Source of the DNA: an uncultured Roseburia sp.
GTDB taxonomy: Bacteria > Bacillota > Clostridia > Lachnospirales > Lachnospiraceae
Direction of reading: 5' to 3'
Assembly (NCBI GenBank): GCA_900539115.1
Contig: UQAQ01000005.1
Span: 1-64,000 of the forward strand
DNA length: 64,000 nucleotides
Shown: positions 27,129-35,808 of the stretch, in pieces
Layout: each line of letters starts with the position of its first letter
How positions within the stretch are numbered: position 1 is the stretch's first letter
Notes under the pieces: model-generated
The model's input: the letters and a program-made list of their open reading frames with translations, nothing else
Database searches by the model: none
What the model was told of the DNA's origin: nothing
Translations under genes and position numbers: made by a program

Positions 27129-27246
27129 TGCATTTGTTCAAAATTATTATACACTAAAATGTGCATTTGTTCAAAACTTTTTTATGCTAAAACGTGCATT
27201 TGTTCAAAACTTTTTTCGCTAAAACGTGCATTTATTCAAAATTTTC
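27129..27246 (-). repeat. four promoter-embedded direct repeats (33-bp period), ATPase locus 1
   Basis: On the plus strand the core TGCATTTGTTCAAAA begins at 27129, 27162, 27195 and, with one change, 27227. Periods are 33, 33 and 32 bp. On the minus strand each repeat contains TTGAAC; the copy at 27169-27174 is 17 bp from TATAAT (27146-27151) and forms the ATPase promoter. The array fills the whole gap between the DHHW stop codon and the ATPase. Confidence 0.85.
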
Positions 27247-27248
27247 AG

Positions 27249-28454
27249 TTATTCCAAAAAATCATCCGGATTAAACTCTTCCAATGTCTGCTTTTTCTTT
27301 TCTACATTTGCAAGGCCGGCGAGTTTTGTATTCTGCATAAATTTTTCCGTATTAAACATCACAAGCACATCTGTGATATCCTCGTATTTGTCAAGAATCT
27401 GGCCGATTGGAAGTTTCCCATAACGATAATCGATCAGGATAATTCGGTCATAATTTTCCGTCAAAAACGGGACAAAACAATTGGCAAAGGAATCCTTGAT
27501 CAGGAGCAGTGTTTTTCCGGTTTTTGCCTTTGTCGTTATCTCTATCTGAAAGGTATTCTTGGATAAAAATACATTGTAGCGGTTAAATCCTTCTTTTGCT
27601 TCTTTGGGAAAATACAACGTGTCTGCTTCTACATCGCCGTCATCCATATTGACGTGAACGGCCTCCTGCGATGCATTTTTAAAAAGTGTAACCTGGTCTT
27701 TTGGGACATTTACATGTACTTTATTGTATGTCGTTCCGTAAAAATCATCAAATACCGTTTCCTGCGTATACTCCGTAATTGGCTTCGCGGCTGCCTGTCC
27801 GCTCTTTTCTGCCCATTCTTTGTACGCATAATAAGCACCGAGCGTCGTCCAATGATGATCGGTCCGATAATAGATATATTCATTCTGGTGGCTTTGCATA
27901 ACATCTTTCAGATAAATCATCCGTTCCGGATGTGACAGAGATTTTTGCAATGCATCTAACACCTCGGTATGCTCGGAAACCTGCGAATATGCCGGCAAAT
28001 ATTTCGAAAGTGCAAGTGTCTTCGATGGAATCATCAGACAGCTTACCTGCTTCTCGCCAAACATTTCACACATATCATTCAGAAAGGAAGACAACGTTTT
28101 TACATTTTCTTCCACTTGCTCTTTATCATACTCATTTTCGTCGTCTTTTTCTAAAAGATAACCTTCTTTTCCCAGATAAACATTGTTGATATCCCTTTTT
28201 CCCATTTGTTTTTGGAGGGTCACCGCCAGATCCACCCATCGATCCCGCAGGAAAAACTGGTCGCTCAGATAAGCTTCGTATTTTTCCTGATATTTTCCCT
28301 GTAAAAACTGCTCTTTGGTGAGCTGCGGTTTCTGTTCCAAATTTCTATTTTCCAAATCGGAATACGCTTTTTTCGGTAAAACCGCCGTAATGACTGCGCC
28401 CCCAAACAGCATAACACAAAAGACAATAATCGACAATATTTTTAGCTTTTTCAC
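27249..28454 (-). CDS. DHHW family protein (exopolysaccharide O-acylation accessory)
   Basis: The 401-residue protein has an N-terminal membrane anchor (about 7-27) and an extracytoplasmic SGNH-like domain of the DHHW family, related to AlgX/AlgJ. The name-giving motif TDHHWTTLGAYYAY is near residue 208; FLRDRWVDL and LLIKDSFANCFVPFL (the serine block) are also present. In AlgI/MBOAT systems such proteins complete transfer of acetyl groups to polysaccharide outside the membrane. It follows the MBOAT gene by 12 bp. Confidence 0.85.
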   Translation of the reverse strand: MKKLKILSIIVFCVMLFGGAVITAVLPKKAYSDLENRNLEQKPQLTKEQFLQGKYQEKYEAYLSDQFFLRDRWVDLAVTLQKQMGKRDINNVYLGKEGYLLEKDDENEYDKEQVEENVKTLSSFLNDMCEMFGEKQVSCLMIPSKTLALSKYLPAYSQVSEHTEVLDALQKSLSHPERMIYLKDVMQSHQNEYIYYRTDHHWTTLGAYYAYKEWAEKSGQAAAKPITEYTQETVFDDFYGTTYNKVHVNVPKDQVTLFKNASQEAVHVNMDDGDVEADTLYFPKEAKEGFNRYNVFLSKNTFQIEITTKAKTGKTLLLIKDSFANCFVPFLTENYDRIILIDYRYGKLPIGQILDKYEDITDVLVMFNTEKFMQNTKLAGLANVEKKKQTLEEFNPDDFLE

Positions 28455-28466
28455 TTTGCCACCTCC

Positions 28467-29882
28467 TTAAAACCGAAAATACAAAAACGGATTGTAAGAC
28501 GAATTCACAAGCAATGCGACGCAGGCAATAAACAATACGATAGTAAATAGAATTGCTGCACTCTCTCTACGTGCCGTATCTTCGGGGAAAGCTCTGCAAA
28601 TTAGAAACCGTTTTACAACGGACAGCGATCCGATGACGGCAATGACAAGCAAAGCCGCATGGGATACCAGAAGATACATCGTCTGCTGATTCACAACTCC
28701 CGCTCCGGTCCGGAAAAACATCGCACGCATATAATTTGCACTGTCTGTCATGTCCTGCCACGAAAACAAACTCCATCCAATCATGACAAATAACATCGTA
28801 TAAATATGTCCAAACGCCGCAGGTAATTTATCTAACACCTTTTTTAATACAAATTTCTCAAGCACAAGAAGCACGCCATAGTACACTCCCCACAATATGA
28901 AATTATAGTATGCGCCATGCCACAATCCGGTTAAAAACCACACGATTGCCAGATTTAATATCTGACGTCCGACACCATGGCGGTTTCCTCCCAGCGGAAT
29001 ATACACATATTCCCGGAACCACGTCCCCAGCGAAATATGCCAGCGGCGCCAGAATTCCGTAATGCTTTTTGATTCATATGGATAATTGAAGTTTTCCGGA
29101 AAGGTAAAACCGAACATTGCGCCCAAACCGATTGCCATATCCGAATATCCCGAAAAATCAAAATAAATCTGCAATGTAAACGCCACTACACCAAGCCATG
29201 CCATCGCAGTCGTCAGCTCACTGTCCGGCATCGCCGCAATCTGGCTCCAAAGGGCCCCCACTTGATTCGCGATCAACACTTTCTTTCCGAGTCCCACCAT
29301 AAATCGAAGGATTCCTTTGCTAAACTGCGAAATCGTCTCTTTTCGATGATCCAATTGTTCTGCGACATCCTTAAAACGGACGATCGGCCCCGCGATCAAC
29401 TGTGGAAACAGCGCAACATAGGCTCCAAACGTAATAAAATTCTTTTGCATTTTAGCATCCCCGCGATACACATCGATCGTATAGGACATCGTCTGAAAGG
29501 TATAAAAAGAAATACCGATTGGCAATGCAAGATGCAGCTCAGGCATCGCCAAACCGGTCAATTGATGAACGATCTGAAGAAAAAAACCGGCATATTTAAA
29601 AAAGCCAAGAAGTGCCAGATTTATGACTGCCGAACAGGCAACCATAACTTTGGCACCACTCATTTTCCCCTTTTCTTTAAAATAATGCACCGCAAGCCCC
29701 GCCGCATAGTCTACGCATGTAGAAAGCAGGATGAGTACCACATATACCGGTTCGCCCCACGCATAAAAAACAAGACTCGACAAAAATAATACGAAATTCC
29801 GGCATTTCTTTGGCAGGATGTAGTATGCCAAAAGAACAATCGGCAGGAAGCGGAACAAAAACAATAAACTGCTGAAAACCAT
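28467..29882 (-). CDS. MBOAT family O-acyltransferase
   Basis: This 471-residue membrane-bound O-acyltransferase of the AlgI/DltB/PatA type has about 11 membrane helices. Family motifs include LPIGISFYTFQTMSYTIDVYRG, the catalytic His region WHGAYYNFILWG near 315, and FRRWHISLGTWFREYVYIPLGG (here starting EFWRRWHISL) near 280. It moves acyl (usually acetyl) groups across the membrane for modification of a secreted polysaccharide or glycan. It is the core of a four-gene minus-strand cassette with DHHW, DUF4358 and SGNH proteins. Confidence 0.9.
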   Translation of the reverse strand: MVFSSLLFLFRFLPIVLLAYYILPKKCRNFVLFLSSLVFYAWGEPVYVVLILLSTCVDYAAGLAVHYFKEKGKMSGAKVMVACSAVINLALLGFFKYAGFFLQIVHQLTGLAMPELHLALPIGISFYTFQTMSYTIDVYRGDAKMQKNFITFGAYVALFPQLIAGPIVRFKDVAEQLDHRKETISQFSKGILRFMVGLGKKVLIANQVGALWSQIAAMPDSELTTAMAWLGVVAFTLQIYFDFSGYSDMAIGLGAMFGFTFPENFNYPYESKSITEFWRRWHISLGTWFREYVYIPLGGNRHGVGRQILNLAIVWFLTGLWHGAYYNFILWGVYYGVLLVLEKFVLKKVLDKLPAAFGHIYTMLFVMIGWSLFSWQDMTDSANYMRAMFFRTGAGVVNQQTMYLLVSHAALLVIAVIGSLSVVKRFLICRAFPEDTARRESAAILFTIVLFIACVALLVNSSYNPFLYFRF

Positions 29883-29895
29883 GTCTTAACTCCTC

Positions 29896-30387
29896 TTATA
29901 ACTTCTTCTTAAGAGCAGTCTGACCTTTCATATTCACATCTTTTTTCGGTGACATGGCAATGTACCAGACATACTTCCCTTTTTGACCGCAAACTGCATT
30001 TTGAAATACCTGCTTTTCTGCCGCCGTATAATCACTGAGATAATCGCTCTTGCAATTTCTCTTTTTATAGCTCTTCAATGTGCCAAGAAGGCTCTTTGCC
30101 TGAGACGCATTTTTTGCTTGCATCACACACAAACTATAAGCTTCTTTTGCATCAAATACATACTGCATTGTCTTTACTTTCTTTCTGGCTGCGGAAGAAA
30201 GTGCGCCAAAATCCAATGCACTTTTCGACGCATATTTCAAATTTGCACTGCCGCCTGTCGCCTTTAATGCCGCAGAGCAGAGTGACTTGCAATTTGCCTT
30301 TGGCTTCGCCTGCGCCGGCTCTGCCACCAGTCCGATCAAAAGTGTCATTGCTAATATAGTACAAATTATTTTTCTGAATTTCGTCAT
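29896..30387 (-). CDS. secreted DUF4358-type protein
   Basis: The 163-residue protein has a clear signal peptide (about 1-27, ending AQA) and a C-terminal domain that resembles DUF4358 (AKSLLGTLKSYKKR, YLSDYTAAEKQVFQNAV, GKYVWYIAMSP). DUF4358 genes regularly accompany MBOAT/DHHW acylation cassettes in Lachnospiraceae, and here it lies between the SGNH and MBOAT genes with 14-bp gaps. Function unknown; a periplasmic/extracytoplasmic helper of the acylation machine is plausible. Confidence 0.65.
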   Translation of the reverse strand: MTKFRKIICTILAMTLLIGLVAEPAQAKPKANCKSLCSAALKATGGSANLKYASKSALDFGALSSAARKKVKTMQYVFDAKEAYSLCVMQAKNASQAKSLLGTLKSYKKRNCKSDYLSDYTAAEKQVFQNAVCGQKGKYVWYIAMSPKKDVNMKGQTALKKKL

Positions 30388-30401
30388 TTTTCAATCTCCT
30401 T

Positions 30402-31493
30402 TTACTGATCCAATGATTTATCATATTTCCCAATTACCGTTCCAAATTTAGCATACGCAGGCGGCTTCCAATGATAACCATCGCCTGTCGCATATCCGGC
30501 TTTCAAAAATCCGCCGGAGTCTTTTAAAAAGTCTGTATAATCGAGATATTTCAATCCCATTTTTTTCGCAAGTTTTTTCAGACGCCGATTAAAAATAGGA
30601 ATCTGTTTCATGCCCGGATGCCTTGCTTTTTCGGCTCTTGTGACAGGTGAAACAGCGCACAATACAATATCCGTATTCGGATCTGCCTGCTGAATCGCCT
30701 CGATCATATCTTTGTATTCCGAGATCATCTGCGATGCCGGCCGATAATGAATTTCGTTCATTCCAAGCATCATATAAACGCGGTACGGATTCTCTGCGAT
30801 CAGCTTCTGCAGTCCCGTTCTTCCCTTAAAAATCCTTTTGGTATGGAACGTCACGGTATTCAGGCCACGGTAAGCAACTACTTTTTTCTTTGCGTCCAGA
30901 TGCATCGTCGGAAATCCGCCCTCATAAGCAATGCCCTCGCAGATGGAATCTCCGGCAAATACCACTTTCCGCTGATACTTTTTCATCGTCATTTTCTTTT
31001 TTTCCGAAGGCTGGCTGTCCGATGACGATTCTTTTTTTGTTTTTCCCGCCGTCACATAAAATGAATACGTTTTCTTATTCTTCAGTTTTTTCACAAGAAA
31101 ATGATCGTTCTGTGTCGTCCCGGCAAGTTTGTATTTTCCATTTTTTCCCAATTTATAATAGACGTGATAATATTCTGCCTGCTTCGTCTGCTTCCAGGAA
31201 ACCTTGACAGCGGTCGTCGAATACCGCACAGCCTTAACTTTGGTAACTTTTTTCAATGGTTTCACATGCGGCGTCGGCGTTGGTGTGACCGGTGTCACCG
31301 TCGGTGCCGGTGTAACAACTGTCGGCACTGCACTAACTTCCGGCGTAACCTGCGGAGCTGCACTTTCAATCGGGGGAACCGTTTCCGGTGTCCCTTCCGC
31401 TTTCACCGAAGTCTCTGCAAATATTCCGCACGCAAATACTGCAACACCCATAATCAAGGCGTTGCAGCAATATCTTATCGTTGCTTTTTTCAT
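30402..31493 (-). CDS. secreted SGNH hydrolase with fibronectin III domain
   Basis: This 363-residue secreted protein has a signal peptide (about 1-32), a Pro/Thr/Val-rich linker (about 35-80), a fibronectin type III domain (about 82-150; KAVRYSTTAVKVSWKQ, YYHVYYKL) and an SGNH/GDSL esterase domain (about 172-355). Block I is FAGDSICEG, block III GMNEI and block V DGYHW with the Asp-His pair. It probably edits or transfers acyl groups on the same surface glycan as the MBOAT/DHHW pair encoded downstream. First gene of that cassette. Confidence 0.85.
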   Translation of the reverse strand: MKKATIRYCCNALIMGVAVFACGIFAETSVKAEGTPETVPPIESAAPQVTPEVSAVPTVVTPAPTVTPVTPTPTPHVKPLKKVTKVKAVRYSTTAVKVSWKQTKQAEYYHVYYKLGKNGKYKLAGTTQNDHFLVKKLKNKKTYSFYVTAGKTKKESSSDSQPSEKKKMTMKKYQRKVVFAGDSICEGIAYEGGFPTMHLDAKKKVVAYRGLNTVTFHTKRIFKGRTGLQKLIAENPYRVYMMLGMNEIHYRPASQMISEYKDMIEAIQQADPNTDIVLCAVSPVTRAEKARHPGMKQIPIFNRRLKKLAKKMGLKYLDYTDFLKDSGGFLKAGYATGDGYHWKPPAYAKFGTVIGKYDKSLDQ

Positions 31494-31592
31494 CTTGATC
31501 CTTCTTTCATCTTTACTTTACATACCCATGAAATCAGTATATAGTTTTTGACGAAAAAAGTCAAGATTTGTCGGTGGAATTAGCAGTTAAGA

Positions 31593-32405
31593 TCAGCCCT
31601 CATGCAGTGATATTTCCTCAAATCCTCCGTTGCCAAGTTTTACATCAAAAATGGCTTTTTCCCCGACTACACTTTGTACCGTTATAACTTTATGGGAATT
31701 CATTGCTTTCGCGGGTTCTTCGATATCCAGGTAGATCCAGGCCTTCTTTCCGTTGTCCATCTCCCTATCTTCCACGATGATCAAATGTCCAAGATTGATC
31801 TTGCGGTAATCCTCAAGCGACATATTAATTCCCTTCTGCCAGACACCACCAAGCGAATCTGCTGTCTTTTGGAGTTTTGTCAGAAAGTCCTCGGACATTT
31901 TTTCTGCCTGTTGTGGCTCTGGTGTTAATTGACTGCGGATTCCCCAAATCTGGTCCTCCACCGACTCTGTTTTGTCAATTTCCAAAGTCCATGTCCGCGA
32001 CTGTTTTTCTCCATTTTCACCATTGCAATCTATGTCAATCACCTTTACCGTATGATCCTTATCTCCCTGTGTCTCAGATTCGTATGCCGAATCTTTGTCG
32101 TGATACGACATTCTGAAATCGCCATTCTCTTTTACTTCGTTTTCCACGTGCTTTTTCTCGCCATTCACATAATATTCCGCTTTGTATTTATGCCCGGCAG
32201 AATTGAAAATGTAGCCATTGGATGCTGCATAACCAACTCCTCCAAGCCCAACTGCACAAATGGCAAATAGAATTACCGCTGCACGGCGCAAGTTGTGTTT
32301 GCTGCCATTTTTTTCCACATTCGGCAGGTCAAACAATTTTTGTTTTGCCTCTTCCGACATCTTAATTTCCGGATAATTTTTCTTAAATAAATCTCTTTCT
32401 CTCAT
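31593..32405 (-). CDS. putative anti-sigma factor (membrane protein)
   Basis: This 270-residue single-pass protein has a cytoplasmic N-terminus of about 40 residues, one membrane helix (about 42-60; AAVILFAICAVGLGGVGYAA) and an extracytoplasmic domain with no motif I recognise. Its start overlaps the end of the sigma factor gene by 23 bp, the classical arrangement of an ECF sigma factor and its membrane anti-sigma factor. Assignment rests on this coupling, not on a recognised zinc anti-sigma motif, which is absent. Confidence 0.65.
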   Translation of the reverse strand: MRERDLFKKNYPEIKMSEEAKQKLFDLPNVEKNGSKHNLRRAAVILFAICAVGLGGVGYAASNGYIFNSAGHKYKAEYYVNGEKKHVENEVKENGDFRMSYHDKDSAYESETQGDKDHTVKVIDIDCNGENGEKQSRTWTLEIDKTESVEDQIWGIRSQLTPEPQQAEKMSEDFLTKLQKTADSLGGVWQKGINMSLEDYRKINLGHLIIVEDREMDNGKKAWIYLDIEEPAKAMNSHKVITVQSVVGEKAIFDVKLGNGGFEEISLHEG

Positions 32406-32880
32406 AAGTCATTCCTCCCTCGAGTTTTTCTTTTAACATTTTTCTCGCCCTCATCAGGCGGGTCTGAATTGTAGAAACATTCATCTTTAATATATCCGCG
32501 ATCTCTTTAACGGAGTAATCTTCATAATAGTACAGATCGATCAAAACCCGGTATTTTGCCGGCAGTTCCATCACCGCATCATACAGATCACTCGGTTCTT
32601 CCATACTCGTTTGTGTACTGCATTCAATCTGTTCCATCGGCTGTACCCTGCTCTTCCAGACCGAACGGAATAACGTATGACATTCATTTACCGTCACCCG
32701 GATAAGCCAGCTTTTCTTGTGTTCCTCAGAAGTAAACGGCTTTTTATGCTGAAATAATTTGATAAATACATTTTGCACCATATCTTCCGCATCCATTTGA
32801 TTTCCACAAGCATGCAGCGCAACTCGGTATATGAGATCCGAATACTCATTTACGCTTTGGATATATTCGTTATTGTCCAA
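32383..32880 (-). CDS. ECF-type RNA polymerase sigma factor
   Basis: The 165-residue sigma-70 family protein has only regions 2 and 4. Region 2: YSDLIYRVALHACGNQMDAEDMVQNVFIKLF (about 14-45). Region 4: LPAKYRVLIDLYYYEDYSVKEIADILKMNVSTIQTRLMRARKML (about 107-152). It should drive a small stress or envelope regulon under the control of the overlapping downstream membrane protein. No obvious sigma-dependent promoter can be inferred from the window. Confidence 0.88.
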   Translation of the reverse strand: MDNNEYIQSVNEYSDLIYRVALHACGNQMDAEDMVQNVFIKLFQHKKPFTSEEHKKSWLIRVTVNECHTLFRSVWKSRVQPMEQIECSTQTSMEEPSDLYDAVMELPAKYRVLIDLYYYEDYSVKEIADILKMNVSTIQTRLMRARKMLKEKLEGGMTYERKRFI

Positions 32881-32967
32881 ATCTGTTTCCCCTTTCTGTT
32901 GTATTTGAAAAGCCTTTCACTTATTACACGCTTTTAACTATAAAAATATCTCATATGTGTACAAAAA

Positions 32968-33006
32968 GAAGAGGTTTTGTCCCTATTTGGTTCAACCTCT
33001 TCTCTC
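32968..33006 (-). terminator. intrinsic terminator of the pantothenate operon
   Basis: AGAAGAGGTT and AACCTCTTCT pair around a 17-nt loop. On the minus strand a T tract follows, just downstream of panC. Confidence 0.75.
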
Positions 33007-33033
33007 TCTCTCATAAATTCGAAATCGTTGCCG

Positions 33034-33873
33034 TTATCGGATAAAGTTGTCGATCAGTCTCGTCTTTCCAATGTATACAGCGACCGCACAAAGCACTTCT
33101 CCGCTGACAGTTTCTACCGGTTTCAGTGTATTCCAGTCTACTAATTCGACATAATCAATCTTCGCCAATGGCTCATTTTCGATAACTTTGCGAATCTCTG
33201 CCACTACTTTTGCTGCGTTTTTTTCGCCGGATCTGAGAAGTTCTTCTCCCGCTGTCAAGCCTTTGTGGAGTACCGTTGCGGCCGTTCTTTCTTCTGTGCT
33301 CAGATAGGTGTTTCTGGAACTTTTTGCCAGTCCGTCTGCCTCACGCACGATCGGGCAGCCGACGATCTCAATGTCAAAATTCAGGTCGCGCACCATGCGG
33401 CGGATAACTGCTAACTGCTGGGCATCTTTCTGTCCAAAATAGGCGCGGTCCGGCGCAACAATATGGAACAATTTGGAAACCACCGTACATACTCCGCGGA
33501 AATGTGTCGGTCTTGTCTTTCCGCAAAGTCCCTTGGTCAGATCGTCCATATCCACATAGGTGCAGAAATCATCAAAGTACATTTCGCTGTCTTCCGGATG
33601 GAAAATGACATTTGCGCCGGCCTTCTCACAAAGCTCAGCATCGCGGTCAAGATCTCTTGGATAACTTGCCAGATCCTCTGTCGGTCCAAACTGGATCGGA
33701 TTGACAAATACACTGACAACCACGCGGTCATTTTCAGCAACCGCCTTATCGATCAAACTTTTATGTCCTTCGTGAAGGTAGCCCATCGTAGGTACAAGTC
33801 CTACACTAAGTCCCTCTTTTCTCCACTCTTTTACCTGTTTTCTTACTCCGTCTACCGTTGTTATAATTTCCAT
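33034..33873 (-). CDS. panC: pantothenate synthetase
   Basis: PanC condenses pantoate and beta-alanine using ATP to give pantothenate. The 279-residue enzyme has the nucleotide-binding PTMGYLHEGHKSLI (about 28-41), FVNPIQFGPTEDLASYPRD, the ATP site PDRAYFGQKDAQQL (about 145) and the KMSKS-like SSRNTYLS, all standard. It is the last gene of the pantothenate operon and is separated from panB by a GNAT gene and an AAA/DUF4143 ATPase gene that has its own promoter, so panC may be partly expressed from that promoter. Confidence 0.95.
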   Translation of the reverse strand: MEIITTVDGVRKQVKEWRKEGLSVGLVPTMGYLHEGHKSLIDKAVAENDRVVVSVFVNPIQFGPTEDLASYPRDLDRDAELCEKAGANVIFHPEDSEMYFDDFCTYVDMDDLTKGLCGKTRPTHFRGVCTVVSKLFHIVAPDRAYFGQKDAQQLAVIRRMVRDLNFDIEIVGCPIVREADGLAKSSRNTYLSTEERTAATVLHKGLTAGEELLRSGEKNAAKVVAEIRKVIENEPLAKIDYVELVDWNTLKPVETVSGEVLCAVAVYIGKTRLIDNFIR

Positions 33874-33904
33874 TTTTCTTCCTCCAATTTGGTTCGGTAA
33901 CCAG

Positions 33905-35185
33905 TTAATTTTTTAAGCAGCCGATTGGCACGATGTAAATACCATCCTGTCTGCGGTATGCATAATCACCAACTCCTATGACAATCATCATAAATGCCGG
34001 TGCCTTCATTTTTGTAGTGTCTATTTTCTCAGCCAACGCCTTCAAATTTTTTGCGCCTTCTTCTATCAATTTATCTCCACCAAGTTTTATTTCTGCCAAT
34101 CCGTATGTGCCATTTTTTAAATGGATCACGGTATCACATTCCAGACCACTTTTATCACGATAATGCAGCACTTGACCACCTAATGCATCTGCATATACAC
34201 GCAAATCCCGAACACAGAGTGTTTCAAACAGCAGACCGAACGTGTTTAAATCATTGAGCAAATCGTTTGGTCCTACGCCCAATGCTGCTGTCGCAATGGA
34301 TGGATCAGCATAATATCGGGTATCTGAACTTCGTATCGCTGTTTTTGACCTAAGATTCGGATTCCACGAAGGCATATCTTCTATCACAAAAATTTTCTTC
34401 AGTGCATTCACATAAGATAGAACCGTATCTTCGCTAATCGTCTCTGTTTCATTGGCAAATATATCATCACGCAATGCAGTCCCTGTTATCTGTGCTCCTT
34501 GATATCTCGCATAAGAACGCATCAACCGCTTTACTCGCTCTGGATTTTTATTTACACCATCTGCCCGGTTTATATCTGATTTCACCACCGCATCAAAATA
34601 ATCCTCCGCCTGTGACAATGCTGCCTTGCGTTTCATCCCGATTGCATGTGGCCAGCCGCCTCGACAGATAAGGAACGCCAATGAATCAATATCATGTGCA
34701 TTACTTCCGGATATTTTATCCGGGGAATCAAACAAGTCTTCTAAACTTACTTCCCCTGAAGATTCCTGCGACTCATATAATGACATCGTACGCATCGTCA
34801 GCCAAGTAAATCTTCCGGCTCCAGAATGAGTAATCTCTTTCGTTTCTACCGGAACCGCTGATCCAGTCAAAATAAACTGCCCTTCTTCGCCTCTGCAATC
34901 CACTTCATAGCGAACAGCATCCCATATTTTGGGGGCAATCTGCCATTCATCGATCAATCGCGGCGTAACACCTTGTAATAAACGGCTCGGATCTATTTCT
35001 GACATTTTCAGATTACTTTCTCTTTTCGAAGGTTCGTCCATACGAAGAACACTATTGGCCACCTGCAATGCTGTTGTCGTTTTTCCGCACCATTTTGGTC
35101 CCTCGATAAGAATCGCCCCCTTGGCTTCCAATTTATCTTTTAAAATCTCATCAACAATTCTTGCTCTATACTCTCTCACAATCAT
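33905..35185 (-). CDS. AAA ATPase with DUF4143/PD-(D/E)XK-like C-terminus
   Basis: This 426-residue P-loop protein has Walker A EGPKWCGKTT near 30, a Walker B-like region RLIDEWQIAP near 75, sensor motif FILTGSAVP near 104, a middle region with DVVK-type helices, and a C-terminal DUF4143 domain with GLECDTVIHL ... GLAEIKLGG (D-x(n)-E-x-K). It belongs to the same broad family as the ATPase at 25.8-27.1 kb but is only distantly similar. It is inserted between GNAT and panC. The start is ATG 35185 (very close to GAGGTG) or GTG 35179 (better spaced). Four 23-bp repeats precede it. Confidence 0.8.
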   Translation of the reverse strand: MIVREYRARIVDEILKDKLEAKGAILIEGPKWCGKTTTALQVANSVLRMDEPSKRESNLKMSEIDPSRLLQGVTPRLIDEWQIAPKIWDAVRYEVDCRGEEGQFILTGSAVPVETKEITHSGAGRFTWLTMRTMSLYESQESSGEVSLEDLFDSPDKISGSNAHDIDSLAFLICRGGWPHAIGMKRKAALSQAEDYFDAVVKSDINRADGVNKNPERVKRLMRSYARYQGAQITGTALRDDIFANETETISEDTVLSYVNALKKIFVIEDMPSWNPNLRSKTAIRSSDTRYYADPSIATAALGVGPNDLLNDLNTFGLLFETLCVRDLRVYADALGGQVLHYRDKSGLECDTVIHLKNGTYGLAEIKLGGDKLIEEGAKNLKALAEKIDTTKMKAPAFMMIVIGVGDYAYRRQDGIYIVPIGCLKN

Positions 35186-35198
35186 TCACCTCGTATAT

Positions 35199-35300
35199 AG
35201 CATACCTCTTTTTCGGCGTGTTGGCAAGATTTTTTTCGGCGTATTGGCAAAAATTTTTTCGGCGTGTTGGCAAGATTTTTTTCGGCGTGTTGGCATCACA
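35199..35300 (-). repeat. four promoter-embedded direct repeats (23-bp period), ATPase locus 2
   Basis: On the plus strand CGGCGTGTTGGCAAGATTTT starts at 35214, 35237 (one change), 35260 and 35283, always 23 bp apart. On the minus strand each repeat contains TTGCCA; the gene-proximal copy (35222-35227) is exactly 17 bp from TATGCT (35199-35204). The array begins at the stop codon of the preceding GNAT gene. Confidence 0.85.
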
Positions 35301-35781
35301 ATTCTTTTTCATAACACAAAAATGTCTGCTCATACAATTCGCATTCGCCGACGACGTGAAAATGAAATGGTGCGTAAGACCGTATCGCCTTTTGGTTGGC
35401 TTTGTTTACAAGAAAATGAATGCTCTTTTTCCCGCGTTTCCGCAGTTCGTCCATTCCAAAACGAATCATTTCGCGGGCAATGCCTCCATTTTGAAGATCA
35501 AGTCGCACCGCAAGCCGCGACAATTCGGCTCCCGGCTGTAATTCCGGGGTCCAGCAGGTGAGATTTTCGACATTTTCGTCCTGATCCACTGAAATCGCTG
35601 CCAAAATATCGCCGTTTCCATCTTTCATAATAAACAGCGACTCTCTGGAAAGGTCTTCCGCAATGTTTTCCTCGCACGGATACCCGTCATCCCAGGCACA
35701 AAACGGCTCGCCAAGCTGGGATTTGTATAATTTCAAAATGCTTTCCACATCTTCTTTTTTGGCTTTACCAATATTTCTCAT
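35296..35781 (-). CDS. GNAT family N-acetyltransferase
   Basis: The 161-residue GNAT-fold protein has IGKAKKEDVESILKLY at the N-terminus, LSRLAVRLDLQNGGIAREMI as the acetyl-CoA binding segment (Q/R-x-x-G-x-A form), and SIHFLVNKANQKAIRSY at the C-terminus. The start at 35781 follows GAGGGGTG. It sits between panB and the ATPase gene in the pantothenate operon. A GNAT-fold protein (PanZ) controls PanD in enterobacteria, but nothing in the sequence shows that this one is equivalent. Substrate unknown. Confidence 0.8.
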   Translation of the reverse strand: MRNIGKAKKEDVESILKLYKSQLGEPFCAWDDGYPCEENIAEDLSRESLFIMKDGNGDILAAISVDQDENVENLTCWTPELQPGAELSRLAVRLDLQNGGIAREMIRFGMDELRKRGKKSIHFLVNKANQKAIRSYAPFHFHVVGECELYEQTFLCYEKEL

Positions 35782-35808
35782 ACGATCACCCCTCGCCACA
35801 CATTTTCA

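Noticed and set aside
27129..27246. Type III toxin-antitoxin RNA repeats before a toxin gene
   Set aside because: The repeats contain the promoter rather than lying downstream of one, and the ATPase/DUF4143 protein is not a known type III toxin fold.
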